64,000 bases of DNA, taken from the NCBI RefSeq assembly GCF_030034735.1, contig NZ_CP125370.1, forward strand, positions 4,883,001 to 4,947,000. Direction: 5' to 3'. Both the position numbers and the translations under genes were made by a program. A model generated the notes under the pieces. That model was given only the letters and a program-made list of their open reading frames with translations, made no database searches and was not told the DNA's origin. The stretch comes from Paenibacillus sp. RC334. Lineage in GTDB: Bacteria > Bacillota > Bacilli > Paenibacillales > Paenibacillaceae. The stretch's first letter is position 1; each line of letters begins with the position of its first letter. This document shows, piece after piece, positions 18,746-26,836 of this stretch.

Positions 18746-19273
18746 CTAGTTGTCAACCGAGCTATACCTCTGAGTATTGAAGTCACGCTGACGCTTTTCA
18801 ATATCCTCTCTTAAATACGTGCTGGCATCGTCTGCTGAAATATTCAAAACATACATTAGCTCGCTTTCCAGCATCTCTCGTGCCAAGCTTAGAATAGACC
18901 TGTCATGAGAATTCAGTTTGAGATTGTAGCCTTTGGCACAAATCATATCCCTGATTATGCCAAAATGGTCATGAAGACACCCCGACTCGATCCTGGCTTG
19001 CAGAACGATACGACGTTCAGACGTGTTAAAGGGCAATCGAGCATATTCTCCAAAAAATAGAGCCCTTGAACTCAGTATGGAATCTACATTGGACAACGGA
19101 CGAATGCCCTTTTGTTGTGCTCTCTGTTTGGGAATTAACATGTGTAGTTCTTGTTTTGGAAAATACAAGCTATAACAACTCAATAGATCTTGTAAGTCAC
19201 TTTTCTCCTCCCCAGTCTCCATAGAGCAGACGCCATACATTGGATAAAAAAGAAGTTCTCTAGACGGTACCAT
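18746..19273 (-). CDS. Hypothetical protein (unknown, probable regulator or adaptor)
   Basis: This is a 175-residue soluble protein that I do not recognise. The ATG at 19273 is chosen because GGAGG stands seven bases before it. It is cysteine-containing near the N-terminus (YGVCSMETGEE) and rich in Arg/Glu. The second half is predicted helical (ILSLAREMLESELMYVLNISADDASTYLREDIEKRQRDF). No signal peptide, membrane helix or known catalytic motif is visible. It is a single gene with its own terminator, upstream of and divergent from the alkaline phosphatase gene. Confidence 0.6.
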   Translation of the reverse strand: MVPSRELLFYPMYGVCSMETGEEKSDLQDLLSCYSLYFPKQELHMLIPKQRAQQKGIRPLSNVDSILSSRALFFGEYARLPFNTSERRIVLQARIESGCLHDHFGIIRDMICAKGYNLKLNSHDRSILSLAREMLESELMYVLNISADDASTYLREDIEKRQRDFNTQRYSSVDN

Positions 19274-19291
19274 ACAAAAACCTCCATTCAC

Positions 19292-19656
19292 TTCAAAGCT
19301 TAGTGTCCATCAAAATGAACACCTTCATATTCCTGATCCTTGTATTGATACACTATATACCTCCAGCATTAGTAGATGTTTGAACTTTTTTTTCAATATA
19401 CCACATGCCTGTCAAGTACCTGCCTAAAATCGAACAAAAGTCAAGCCTCTTTTTTATAAAATACTTTGAACACGTCATCCCCTACTCAACCAGTGGTGCT
19501 TTTCCAAAAAAAATGATATGGCTCTCCTTTCTTTTTCTTCCTCTTTACATTTTGATTACATAAAACTATCTTTCCCTTCATATACGAATACTAATATTAT
19601 CTATGTGTTAGCCGATTATCATCGGTAATCTACGAATAAATAATAGGGGGTACTTT
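19292..19656. promoter_or_regulatory. Divergent intergenic region upstream of alkaline phosphatase
   Basis: This 365-nt AT-rich space holds the promoters of the unknown gene (minus) and the alkaline phosphatase (plus). Apart from the Pho-box-like repeats annotated separately and a TATTAT-like -10 candidate near 19593, no gene or other element was seen. Confidence 0.5.
19544..19582 (+). promoter_or_regulatory. Candidate PhoP boxes upstream of alkaline phosphatase
   Basis: Hexamers TTTACA (19544), ATTACA (19555), CTATCT (19566) and TTCATA (19577) repeat with an exact 11-nt period, i.e. 5-nt spacers. This matches the Bacillus PhoP recognition pattern of TT(A/C/T)ACA-like direct repeats at helical spacing. 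The first two are strong matches and the last two weak. They sit about 75-110 nt before the phosphatase ATG, as expected for activation under phosphate starvation. Confidence 0.6.
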
Positions 19657-21009
19657 ATGTTAGGCCATTTTTTCAAAAAAATATTACCTATCGTTATGGT
19701 GTCATCAATCACAATTACTGGCATTGTGTCAGGAGGAGCTTCTACACAAGCAGCTTCAGACACACAAAAAATTAAAAATGTAATTTTTTTAATTGGTGAT
19801 GGCATGGGTCCATCATATATTTCTGCCTATCGGTATATGAAAGATAACCCGGCAACCCCTCTCATGGAAAAAACAGAGTTTGATCAGTATCTTGTAGGTG
19901 CTCAAACGACGTATCCGGAAGATGAGGCTCAAAATATAACAGACTCCGCTTCAGCTGCCACAGCAATGTCTGCTGGTGTTAAAACATACAATGCTGCCAT
20001 TGCCGTAGATAACGATAAAACTGATGTCAAAACGGTATTAGAGCAAGCCAAGGAAAACGGGAAATCTACCGGCTTGGTTGCAACATCTGAGATCACTCAT
20101 GCTACTCCTGCAGCATTTGGCGCACATGATGTTAGCCGTAAAAATATGAACGCTATTGCTGATGATTACTTTGATGAAAAAATTAATGGAAAGCACAAGG
20201 TGGATGTCCTGCTTGGTGGTGGGCTAAGCAATTTTGTACGTAAAGACCGAAACTTAACTGAAGAGTTCAAGAAAGCCGGTTACGGTTATGTCACTGACCG
20301 GGAAGGATTGCTGAACAATAAAAACGATCAAATTCTCGGTCTATTTGCCCAAGGTGGACTAGATAAAGCAATCGATCGTGCCAAAGAAACACCTTCTTTA
20401 GAAGATATGACTAATGCTGCAATCAGCCGATTAAATAAAAATGATAATGGTTTCTTCCTGATGGTTGAAGGAAGCCAAATTGACTGGGCAGGTCATGACA
20501 ACGACGTGGTTGCTTCCATGAGTGAAATGGCGGATTTTGAAAAAGCATTTAAAGCAGCGATCGACTTTGCCAAGAAAGACGGCAATACATTAGTAGTTGC
20601 AACTGCTGATCATTCTACCGGCGGATTTTCGGTCGGTGCAAATGGAGAATATAACTTTAATGCAGCACCAATTAAAGCAGCAACGCGCACACCAGATTTT
20701 ATGGCTAAAGAAATTGTTGCTGGCGCAAGTGTTGAAGATACACTTAAGAAATATATCTCCTTAGATCTTACAGAAAGTGAAGTTCAATCGGTCAAAACTG
20801 CTTCTGCTACAAAGGACGAAGTTAAAATCGATAATGCCATTGAAGCCATCTTCAACACTCGTTCATTTGCTGGCTGGACAACAGGTGGTCATACTGGAGA
20901 AGATGTGCCAGTCTATGCTTACGGGCCAGGGAAAGAATTGTTTGCGGGACTTATCGACAATACAGATAATGCAAAGATCATTTTTGATATTCTGAAAAAA
21001 AACAAATAA
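19657..21009 (+). CDS. Secreted alkaline phosphatase (PhoA/PhoB family)
   Basis: This 450-residue exported phosphomonoesterase releases phosphate from organic esters. A signal peptide spans about residues 1-34 (cleavage near STQAAS). The metal-binding Asp is D48 in LIGDGMG, and the nucleophilic Ser is S97 in TDSASAATAM. Further zinc/magnesium ligands are in GSQIDWAGHDND, ATADHSTGG and TGGHTGEDVPVYAYGP. The ATG is preceded by GGGGG at good spacing. The candidate Pho boxes upstream suggest induction by phosphate limitation through PhoPR. A hairpin follows the stop. Confidence 0.93.
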   Translation: MLGHFFKKILPIVMVSSITITGIVSGGASTQAASDTQKIKNVIFLIGDGMGPSYISAYRYMKDNPATPLMEKTEFDQYLVGAQTTYPEDEAQNITDSASAATAMSAGVKTYNAAIAVDNDKTDVKTVLEQAKENGKSTGLVATSEITHATPAAFGAHDVSRKNMNAIADDYFDEKINGKHKVDVLLGGGLSNFVRKDRNLTEEFKKAGYGYVTDREGLLNNKNDQILGLFAQGGLDKAIDRAKETPSLEDMTNAAISRLNKNDNGFFLMVEGSQIDWAGHDNDVVASMSEMADFEKAFKAAIDFAKKDGNTLVVATADHSTGGFSVGANGEYNFNAAPIKAATRTPDFMAKEIVAGASVEDTLKKYISLDLTESEVQSVKTASATKDEVKIDNAIEAIFNTRSFAGWTTGGHTGEDVPVYAYGPGKELFAGLIDNTDNAKIIFDILKKNK

Positions 21010-21021
21010 AATAACAAAAGA

Positions 21022-21063
21022 AAATAAGCTGCTTCCGGTACTCAACCGGAGGCAGCTTATTTA
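21022..21063. terminator. Terminator of alkaline phosphatase, made from an IS remnant
   Basis: AAATAAGCTGC-TTCCGG pairs with CCGG-A-GGCAGCTTATTT around a short loop, a long A/T-flanked stem able to stop transcription from both sides. Read on the minus strand the same bases encode the end of an IS3-type transposase (PPVEYRKQL). Confidence 0.8.
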
Positions 21064-21277
21064 ATCTTCGTTGCGGTCGATGTTGGTTATAGATTTTGAA
21101 TATAGGCTTGAATTCTCCTTTGTGCCTCGTCCACATTTCCGATATCATAAGGGTAGAGTCCTTTCGTCGTCCTCGCTGATCCAGAAGTCCGAACTCACCG
21201 AGCCCCTTATATTTCCACATACATTGTTTCAACCGATGTCGATCTGCAATTCCTAACTCCTCCATAAGCCTATTCAC
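21030..21277 (-). pseudogene. IS3-family transposase remnant (orfA head joined to orfB tail)
   Basis: The minus-strand text begins with RLMEELGIADRHRLKQC and MWKYKGLGEFGLLDQRGRRKD, the helix-turn-helix part of an IS3-family (IS150-like) OrfA. After a few residues it continues as IYNQHRPQRRLNKLPPVEYRKQL, the conserved C-terminus of OrfB. Everything between, including the DDE catalytic core, is missing. It is therefore an internally deleted insertion sequence. No clear terminal inverted repeats remain. Confidence 0.75.
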
Positions 21278-21296
21278 ATAAGAAAATTAATGAAAA

Positions 21297-22169
21297 TTAT
21301 ACTGACTTACGAATTTCATCGATGATTTGAGTTAGAGCTTCTTTAGCGGGAGTAACTGGACGACCGAGAAGTTTTTCTAAGTCGTTGCTCTCAACTTCTA
21401 ATGCACCATTACGAAAGCCCTTTTGGGTGTTTACAAGCATCGGAATATAGGCTTCGGGTACTCCAGCTCCTTTCATCATTTCTGCAAAAGTAGCGTCATC
21501 TACTTGTTGTACAGGTATATCTTTACCTAATACATCACTGAGAACGGTAGCAAATTCCTCTTGAGTCATTAATCTACCTGACAGCTCGTAAACGGTATTT
21601 TCATGCCCTTCACCAACCAATACTTTTGCTGCCGCCTCTCCTAAATCTTTTCGAAGTACCCAGCCCACTTTCCCTTTTCCAGCAGATGTGACCCAAGGTG
21701 CTCCTGCCATAGCACCTTGAATACTTCCAACTTCATTTTCAAAATACCAATTATTTCGCAAAAATGAGTAGGGGATACCTGTTTTCAATATAACTTCTTC
21801 TCTAGCGTAGTGTGGTATGGCTAAGAAAAAGTCACTTTCACTTGCTTTGCTTACACTGGTATAGACGATAAATTTAACTTGAGCACGTTGAGCCCCCTCT
21901 ATAGCATTGGTATGTTGTCTCATGATTGTTTCGTGATCACCAAAGGTAGAAATAATGAGGAGGCGATCAATTCCTGCAAATGCAGATTTTAATGTCTCGG
22001 GCTTATCAAAATCCCCGTATCGAACCTCAATTCCACGAGATTGGAACCATTCTGCCTTTTCTGCATTTCGAATACTAACCACTATATTGTTTGCTGGTAC
22101 AGTTTCTATTAAGGATTCCACAACTTTAGATCCTAAATTTCCCGTTGCACCTGTAACTAGAATTTTCAT
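21297..22169 (-). CDS. NmrA-like NAD(P)-dependent oxidoreductase (quinone reductase type)
   Basis: This 290-residue atypical short-chain dehydrogenase has the NAD(P)-binding glycine motif GATGNLGSKV at the N-terminus and NmrA-family text (IVYTSVSKASESDF, HYAREEVILKTGIPYSFLRNNWYFEN). The group includes QorB-type quinone oxidoreductases and redox-sensing proteins. The ATG is preceded by GGAGG. It is divergent from an HxlR-type regulator, a frequent pairing for electrophile/quinone detoxification, so the regulator probably controls this gene. The substrate is not determined. Confidence 0.87.
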   Translation of the reverse strand: MKILVTGATGNLGSKVVESLIETVPANNIVVSIRNAEKAEWFQSRGIEVRYGDFDKPETLKSAFAGIDRLLIISTFGDHETIMRQHTNAIEGAQRAQVKFIVYTSVSKASESDFFLAIPHYAREEVILKTGIPYSFLRNNWYFENEVGSIQGAMAGAPWVTSAGKGKVGWVLRKDLGEAAAKVLVGEGHENTVYELSGRLMTQEEFATVLSDVLGKDIPVQQVDDATFAEMMKGAGVPEAYIPMLVNTQKGFRNGALEVESNDLEKLLGRPVTPAKEALTQIIDEIRKSV

Positions 22170-22300
22170 GGATTTTCCTCCGTGTAATTTGTCTTGTTAA
22201 TTATCATTCGTGTTGCTTGGGTATATAATATAATCATAGTCAGCATAATAGAAGTAGGCACAATTTAATGACTTAGTCACAAAAATAATACCGTTATGAA

Positions 22301-22702
22301 ATGAGAGGGGAAATTACGATAGCTCGTTTTAATTTCCAAGGAGAACCGCCTCCTGAAGATCAAGAAGTATTGTGTCATTTGACACTTACACAAAACGTAA
22401 TCGCCGGAAGATGGAAAATTATTATTTTATGGCACCTAAGCCAGCGAACAAGAAGATTTAGCGAGCTTCAAAAGTTGTTAACGGGAATATCAAAAGGAAT
22501 ATTAACAAGACAATTGAGAGAACTGGAGGAGGATGGTATGGTACACCGCGAAGTGTATAAAGAGGTTCCTCCTAAAGTAGAGTACTCGCTAACAGAGCAG
22601 GGAATAAGATTTATTACGGTACTGGATACTATGAAAGAGTGGGGAAAAGAATTTATGAAGAAAAAAATAGAGGAACACAACTATTTCTCACAAAATGATT
22701 AG
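22301..22702 (+). CDS. HxlR family transcriptional regulator
   Basis: This 133-residue winged-helix regulator carries the HxlR pattern: an N-terminal Cys (EVLCHLTLTQNVIAGRWKIIILWHL, C25), RRFSELQKLLTGISKGILTRQLRELEEDGMVHRE, and the wing PPKVEYSLTEQG. The conserved N-terminal Cys is the redox/electrophile sensor in relatives such as YodB and HypR. No good ribosome binding site stands before the ATG at 22301; AGAGGGG lies inside the coding start, so the true start may be a little downstream at a non-ATG codon. It is divergent from the NmrA-like oxidoreductase, which it likely represses. Confidence 0.85.
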   Translation: MRGEITIARFNFQGEPPPEDQEVLCHLTLTQNVIAGRWKIIILWHLSQRTRRFSELQKLLTGISKGILTRQLRELEEDGMVHREVYKEVPPKVEYSLTEQGIRFITVLDTMKEWGKEFMKKKIEEHNYFSQND

Positions 22703-22777
22703 TTGTAGTGTGATGTAAAGCCCTGTTAAGTATCCACTAAGTAATGCTACTTATTACTGTTAGTTTATTTTCATGAG

Positions 22778-23351
22778 TCGTAGCAGAGTGGATCAAGCAA
22801 GAGTTTGACGTCACTATGAGTGTGCGCGGAATCAGCGCGATGCTCAAACGGATGAACTTCAGCTTCACCAAAGCAACCTATACGCTGGCCAATGCCGAGG
22901 AGGCGCGGGCTTATTTTCGCAAGCATACCTTCGCACAACTCAAGAAGCAGGTGCCAAGTTGTTTGGAGCGATCCACTACGAAACCGGACAGGTGCATCAC
23001 CGTGAAGAAGAAAAGGCTGATGTGGAGGCCTTTATTCGCTTCCTGCAAGATCTTCTGTCGGCGTACCCTATCGGGAAGATGGCTATGATTCTGGACAACA
23101 GCCGGATTCATCATGCCACGGGGTTGCAGCCTTTTTTAAAGGAGCATCCACGTTTGCAACTCGTCTTTCTGCCGCCTTACAGTCCAAACCTGAATCCGGT
23201 CGAAGGATTATGGTTGTGGCTCAAATCCGATGTGGTCAACAACGTCTTTTTTGAGAAGTTTTATAAGTTTAAGCTTCACGTCAGCCAGTTTATGAAGCGA
23301 ATCAATAAGCAACCGATGGAAACGATTGATCGCCTGTTGATTAGGTTTTAA
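22778..23351 (+). pseudogene. IS630-family transposase remnant
   Basis: N-terminal helix-turn-helix text (EWIKQEFDVTMSVRGISAML) runs into EEARAYFRKHTFAQLKKQ, then the frame is lost. The catalytic part resumes in another frame from 22959 as LFGAIHYETGQVHHREEE and MILDNSRIHHA (second Asp), then VFLPPYSPNLNPVEGLW (Glu) to the end of the protein. The stretch carrying the first catalytic Asp is deleted and a frameshift separates the parts, so no active transposase can be made. Confidence 0.85.
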
Positions 23352-23451
23352 TCTTAATTGCGGTTTATATAGCTGCACTTTTTTACAACATAGCCCTTTA
23401 CCAACTCAATACTCCTCGACCGCTACCGGGGAAAACTTGTTTTCCCTTATT

Positions 23452-23581
23452 AGGTTTCGACAATCCAACGATACTACGTGTTCACGGAAATTCCAAGTTC
23501 TCAGGTGACTTGAGCAACCGATTTACCTTCATCACAGCTTTCAGGGATACCCTCGCTTTGTAATGATACATTCCACTTCAT
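23452..23581 (-). pseudogene. Degenerate IS3-type OrfA fragment
   Basis: Translated on the minus strand from an ATG at 23581, one frame reads CDEGKSVAQVT, stop, ELGISVNT, stop, YRWIVET. This is the helix-turn-helix of an IS3-family OrfA (normally EGKSVAQVARELGISVNTLYRW) with two nonsense changes. Nothing else of the element is recognisable. Confidence 0.6.
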
Positions 23582-23755
23582 GCACGCTAATCGCTGTTAC
23601 GGCCATTCCCCTTGAAGAACCGTATCCAAAAATTTTTTCCGACTACTATAATATCTCCGGTTTTAACTTCAGACGAAAATTCAGGAAGAAGTGTTTCCAG
23701 ACGGTGTGAATCCATTTCTTTTTTATCTAAGTTTTGGTCAGTAACTTATGTAAAA

Positions 23756-23780
23756 AGGCCATCAATTAGCCTGATGACCT
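23756..23780 (-). terminator. Terminator of the Bce-hydrolase operon
   Basis: AGGCCATCA pairs with TGATGACCT (one mismatch) around a 7-nt loop. On the minus strand it is followed by TTTTTA. It lies about 180 nt after the stop of the serine hydrolase gene. Confidence 0.65.
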
Positions 23781-23958
23781 AATTTAAATCATTTTTAATA
23801 ATGTATTTCAATATAACTGTTGTGCCCTACGCCTACAAATAACGTTTGCTGGGCAGTTTTGTATGCCAAGCCGTCGGCCACATTTCAATTGTGATGTCAA
23901 CCTTCTCTCCAAGCTGGTAAGATTGAGCTCATGCTGGATTCTTCATTGAGGGCTTCCA

Positions 23959-25446
23959 TTATACTAAATGATGTTTTTTCTTTAGAATAGTTCGCATCAC
24001 AAGTGCCGTTTTTACAACACCGACACCTAACAATAAAATAAGAATAAAGTAAATGACATGTCCCAGACCAGGTAAGAACAGTTTAATAACAGGCCAAGGA
24101 ACCAGCAATTTGGGGAGTGTCATTAATAACAGAAATGGAATCAGCACATGGAAGAAAAGGATACTTACAATGTGAAGCAAACGCCCTAAAGTCGTTCGGG
24201 AACGGGTTTTCCAATTAAACAAACCGAATACAGACTGAGCAAGAATGGCGAGAATTGTAAGACATACCCAATTTACAAGCAAAAAAATAGTTCTCTCTAA
24301 GTCTGACATCCCAATTTGAGGTGTTTCTCCTCCATTCAATATGGCGTTGATGCCGGTCATGATCTTGTCATACGATTGTAAGTCCAAATAATCCAGTGAA
24401 TTGACAAGCAGGATGACTCCATAGTTTTCATTAATTATCATTTTTGAGTACGTATTTTCGGTAGCGCCATTATGAGAAATACCATTCTTATCCACGACCC
24501 AGCCCATAGCATAATAGCTTCCTCCACCCATATAAGCAACGGGTTTGTGTAAAGTTCTAATGCCTTTTACCGACAAAACGGGGGGATTCCCATTCTGCCC
24601 TTCATTCATCTGTGCCGTCAAATAATGTGCCATATCTTCGGCACTAGAGATTAAATACCCTGAGGCTACAGTACCTTCATGATTAAGCTGCTTTGTCGGG
24701 AGCATAAAACCAAATACAGGCTGATACCCGGTTGCCAGTCCGTCTTTTTGGGCTTCGTCAGGCGAAGTATAGCTATGTTTCATATGGAGCGGCTTGAAAA
24801 TGTGTTGTTGTACATATTCCGTATACGATTGACCGGAAGCAGCCTGAATGACACCGCTCAAAATGTTATAGTTCAAATTCGAGTATTGAAATACAGAACC
24901 CACCGGCGCGGTCAACTGGACATGCTTTAGACTCCGGATATGCTGCTCGATGGATTCATCGCCCGTTGTTAATGTACTCTCCCCTGCATAAGTAGACAAT
25001 CCACTGGTTTGATTTAGCAGTTCCCGGATTGTAATCTTTCTGGAAGCTTCTAGATCTGCTACGCGAAACCATGGCAAATAATATTGAACTGGGTCATCAA
25101 GTCGAATTTTACCCTTTTCTACTAGCTGTATTACAGCCATGGCTGTAATGGATTTGCTCGTTGAACCGAGGACGAAAGGTGTCTGCGGCGTCACCGGAGA
25201 GCTATCCGGCCCTGATACCCCATATCCTTCCATATAAACAATGCGACCCTCTTTGACGATTGCGAGTGAAGCCCCTGGAATATTTAATTCATTCATCGCC
25301 GAATTCACAAATTGATCAATCTGAGCGGTATCCACACTGTCCTCTGCAGGTTGAGCATGTACCGAAAGCGGAATAAGCAAGCAGACAATCGTAAATGGAA
25401 TTATAATTACAGCTTTCCACAAGTGTAAAAGCACCAAAGTTTTCAT
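23959..25446 (-). CDS. Exported beta-lactamase-fold serine hydrolase with C-terminal membrane helices
   Basis: This 495-residue protein of the class C beta-lactamase/D-peptidase (CubicO, PbpE-like) family starts at ATG 25446, preceded by AAGGAC; an ATG 11 codons earlier abuts the permease stop. A signal peptide (residues 1-32, ending VHA) leads to the catalytic domain with STSK (S95, K98), YSN and HNG. Three hydrophobic helices follow at the C-terminus (LLVNWVCLTILAILAQ, then FFHVLIPFLLLM, then YFILILLLGVGV). It probably acts outside the membrane on D-amino-acid-containing peptides, cell wall or beta-lactam-like esters. Last in the Bce operon, it may help in resistance to the locus's own D-rich peptide; this is inference. 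Confidence 0.82.
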   Translation of the reverse strand: MKTLVLLHLWKAVIIIPFTIVCLLIPLSVHAQPAEDSVDTAQIDQFVNSAMNELNIPGASLAIVKEGRIVYMEGYGVSGPDSSPVTPQTPFVLGSTSKSITAMAVIQLVEKGKIRLDDPVQYYLPWFRVADLEASRKITIRELLNQTSGLSTYAGESTLTTGDESIEQHIRSLKHVQLTAPVGSVFQYSNLNYNILSGVIQAASGQSYTEYVQQHIFKPLHMKHSYTSPDEAQKDGLATGYQPVFGFMLPTKQLNHEGTVASGYLISSAEDMAHYLTAQMNEGQNGNPPVLSVKGIRTLHKPVAYMGGGSYYAMGWVVDKNGISHNGATENTYSKMIINENYGVILLVNSLDYLDLQSYDKIMTGINAILNGGETPQIGMSDLERTIFLLVNWVCLTILAILAQSVFGLFNWKTRSRTTLGRLLHIVSILFFHVLIPFLLLMTLPKLLVPWPVIKLFLPGLGHVIYFILILLLGVGVVKTALVMRTILKKKHHLV

Positions 25447-25480
25447 GGTAACGTCCTTACTGTTTAATTTTATGATCATG

Positions 25481-26836
25481 CTACTGCAATGTAGCTCCTT
25501 GCATCATACTTTTCATGTAATCGTGGCAGGTAAGCAGAAAATAGATGGTTTGCATAATAAGGTATACACCAATAACAACAAAGGAATAACTCCAATTGGA
25601 GTATGTCAAAATGTTTTCTAAAGCTTTCATAGCGAACAGAGCATGAAAAATACCCACAATACAAGGGACAAAAAAGATAATCGCTAATTGTGTCACCACG
25701 ATTTTACGAATTTCCTGCTCTGTCATTCCGATACGCAACAATGCTCTGAATTGAGCCTGATCTTCCTGAAGTTCTGTGAAAAGCTTGAAGTAAATCATAC
25801 TTCCTGAGGCGATAAAAAACAGTAGACTGATAAACATACCGATAAACATAGTCAGTGAAGCGATTTCCTTTAAATATTCATATTGAACGGATTTGACCAG
25901 AATGTAGAAAGCACCGGAAGCCGTTAAAATGACTGCACTGAGAATTGACACCATAAACAGCATCCGTGCATTGTCTTTGATCTTGTAACCAAGCTGTGCA
26001 ACAATGACCATATTCGTTCGATGATAATAAATCTGATGGCGTTTTCGAATAAAGCTAAGCAGCAAAACACTAAACTGGGAAAAAAATAAATACGTTCCTA
26101 ATGTGACAGGAATCAAAATTAGCAGTGTCATCAAGATGAATGCTTGAGCATCCAACAAATAAAAATTGGATCCGTTGAACGTCATAGCGATACCATATCC
26201 AGTTGCCAGGCAAACAATTGAGAGCGCCACCAGCCACGGAGAATAGATCAGTTCGCCCGTAGAGCGGCGTGAGGCTTTGAATAAATCAACAATCTCGGTT
26301 CTTCCTATTCTGAACACTGTGCTCAAAGATGTTATAGTGAATAAAATTAGAAATCCCCCAACTGTGAACCACACCGCCTCCAAAGGTACAGCGAACTTAA
26401 TCGGCTCCTTCATATCGAGCAACGCAGCGAGAGCCATAAAAAATAGTTTGCTGAACAGCATACCAAGTACGATTCCGCACCCGATGGCCAAAACGGAAAT
26501 CATCATATTTTCATAAATGACCATTTTGCGAAGTTGCATACGTGTCATTCCGAACAGCGAATAAAGACCAAACTCCTGCTTTCTTGTTTTCAGATAGGCT
26601 GAGTTGGCATACAACACAAACAGGAAGGAAAAACCAACGATAATATACTCACAAAAAATCATGCCCTGCCTTACCTTATCTGCTGCAATAATATGACCGT
26701 TGACGACGTCGGGATGAGCAAGAAATGAAGCGTAAATGTAAAAAATCATAACAGAAAATACACTGCTCATAAAAAATGCACTGTAAGAGCGCCAGTTTCC
26801 CCGAATGCCACTAAATGCGAGCGAACGGAACGTCAT
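25481..26836 (-). CDS. BceB-like ABC transporter permease lacking the extracellular domain
   Basis: This 451-residue permease of the peptide-antibiotic resistance (BceB, FtsX-like) family starts at ATG 26836 with GGGAGGG before it, overlapping the ATPase gene by 26 nt. About ten hydrophobic helices are visible, including the FtsX-type block with TRKQEFGLYSLFGMTRMQL and the late EDQAQFRALLRIGMTEQEI. Usual BceB proteins are about 640-660 residues, with a roughly 200-residue extracellular domain between helices 7 and 8. Here helix 7 (about 292-314) and helix 8 (about 327-347) are separated by only about 12 residues, so that domain is absent. The frame is intact. It works with the ATPase just upstream and normally signals need to a BceS-type kinase. 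Confidence 0.85.
   Translation of the reverse strand: MTFRSLAFSGIRGNWRSYSAFFMSSVFSVMIFYIYASFLAHPDVVNGHIIAADKVRQGMIFCEYIIVGFSFLFVLYANSAYLKTRKQEFGLYSLFGMTRMQLRKMVIYENMMISVLAIGCGIVLGMLFSKLFFMALAALLDMKEPIKFAVPLEAVWFTVGGFLILFTITSLSTVFRIGRTEIVDLFKASRRSTGELIYSPWLVALSIVCLATGYGIAMTFNGSNFYLLDAQAFILMTLLILIPVTLGTYLFFSQFSVLLLSFIRKRHQIYYHRTNMVIVAQLGYKIKDNARMLFMVSILSAVILTASGAFYILVKSVQYEYLKEIASLTMFIGMFISLLFFIASGSMIYFKLFTELQEDQAQFRALLRIGMTEQEIRKIVVTQLAIIFFVPCIVGIFHALFAMKALENILTYSNWSYSFVVIGVYLIMQTIYFLLTCHDYMKSMMQGATLQ

Larger units (their letters stand above)
23352..23958. other. Gene-free IS scar next to the biosynthetic locus
   Basis: About 600 nt without an intact gene. It contains the end of the IS630 remnant, a degraded IS3-type OrfA fragment on the minus strand (annotated separately) and the terminator that closes the Bce operon. 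The remaining bases show no ORF or RNA element I can support. Confidence 0.6.
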
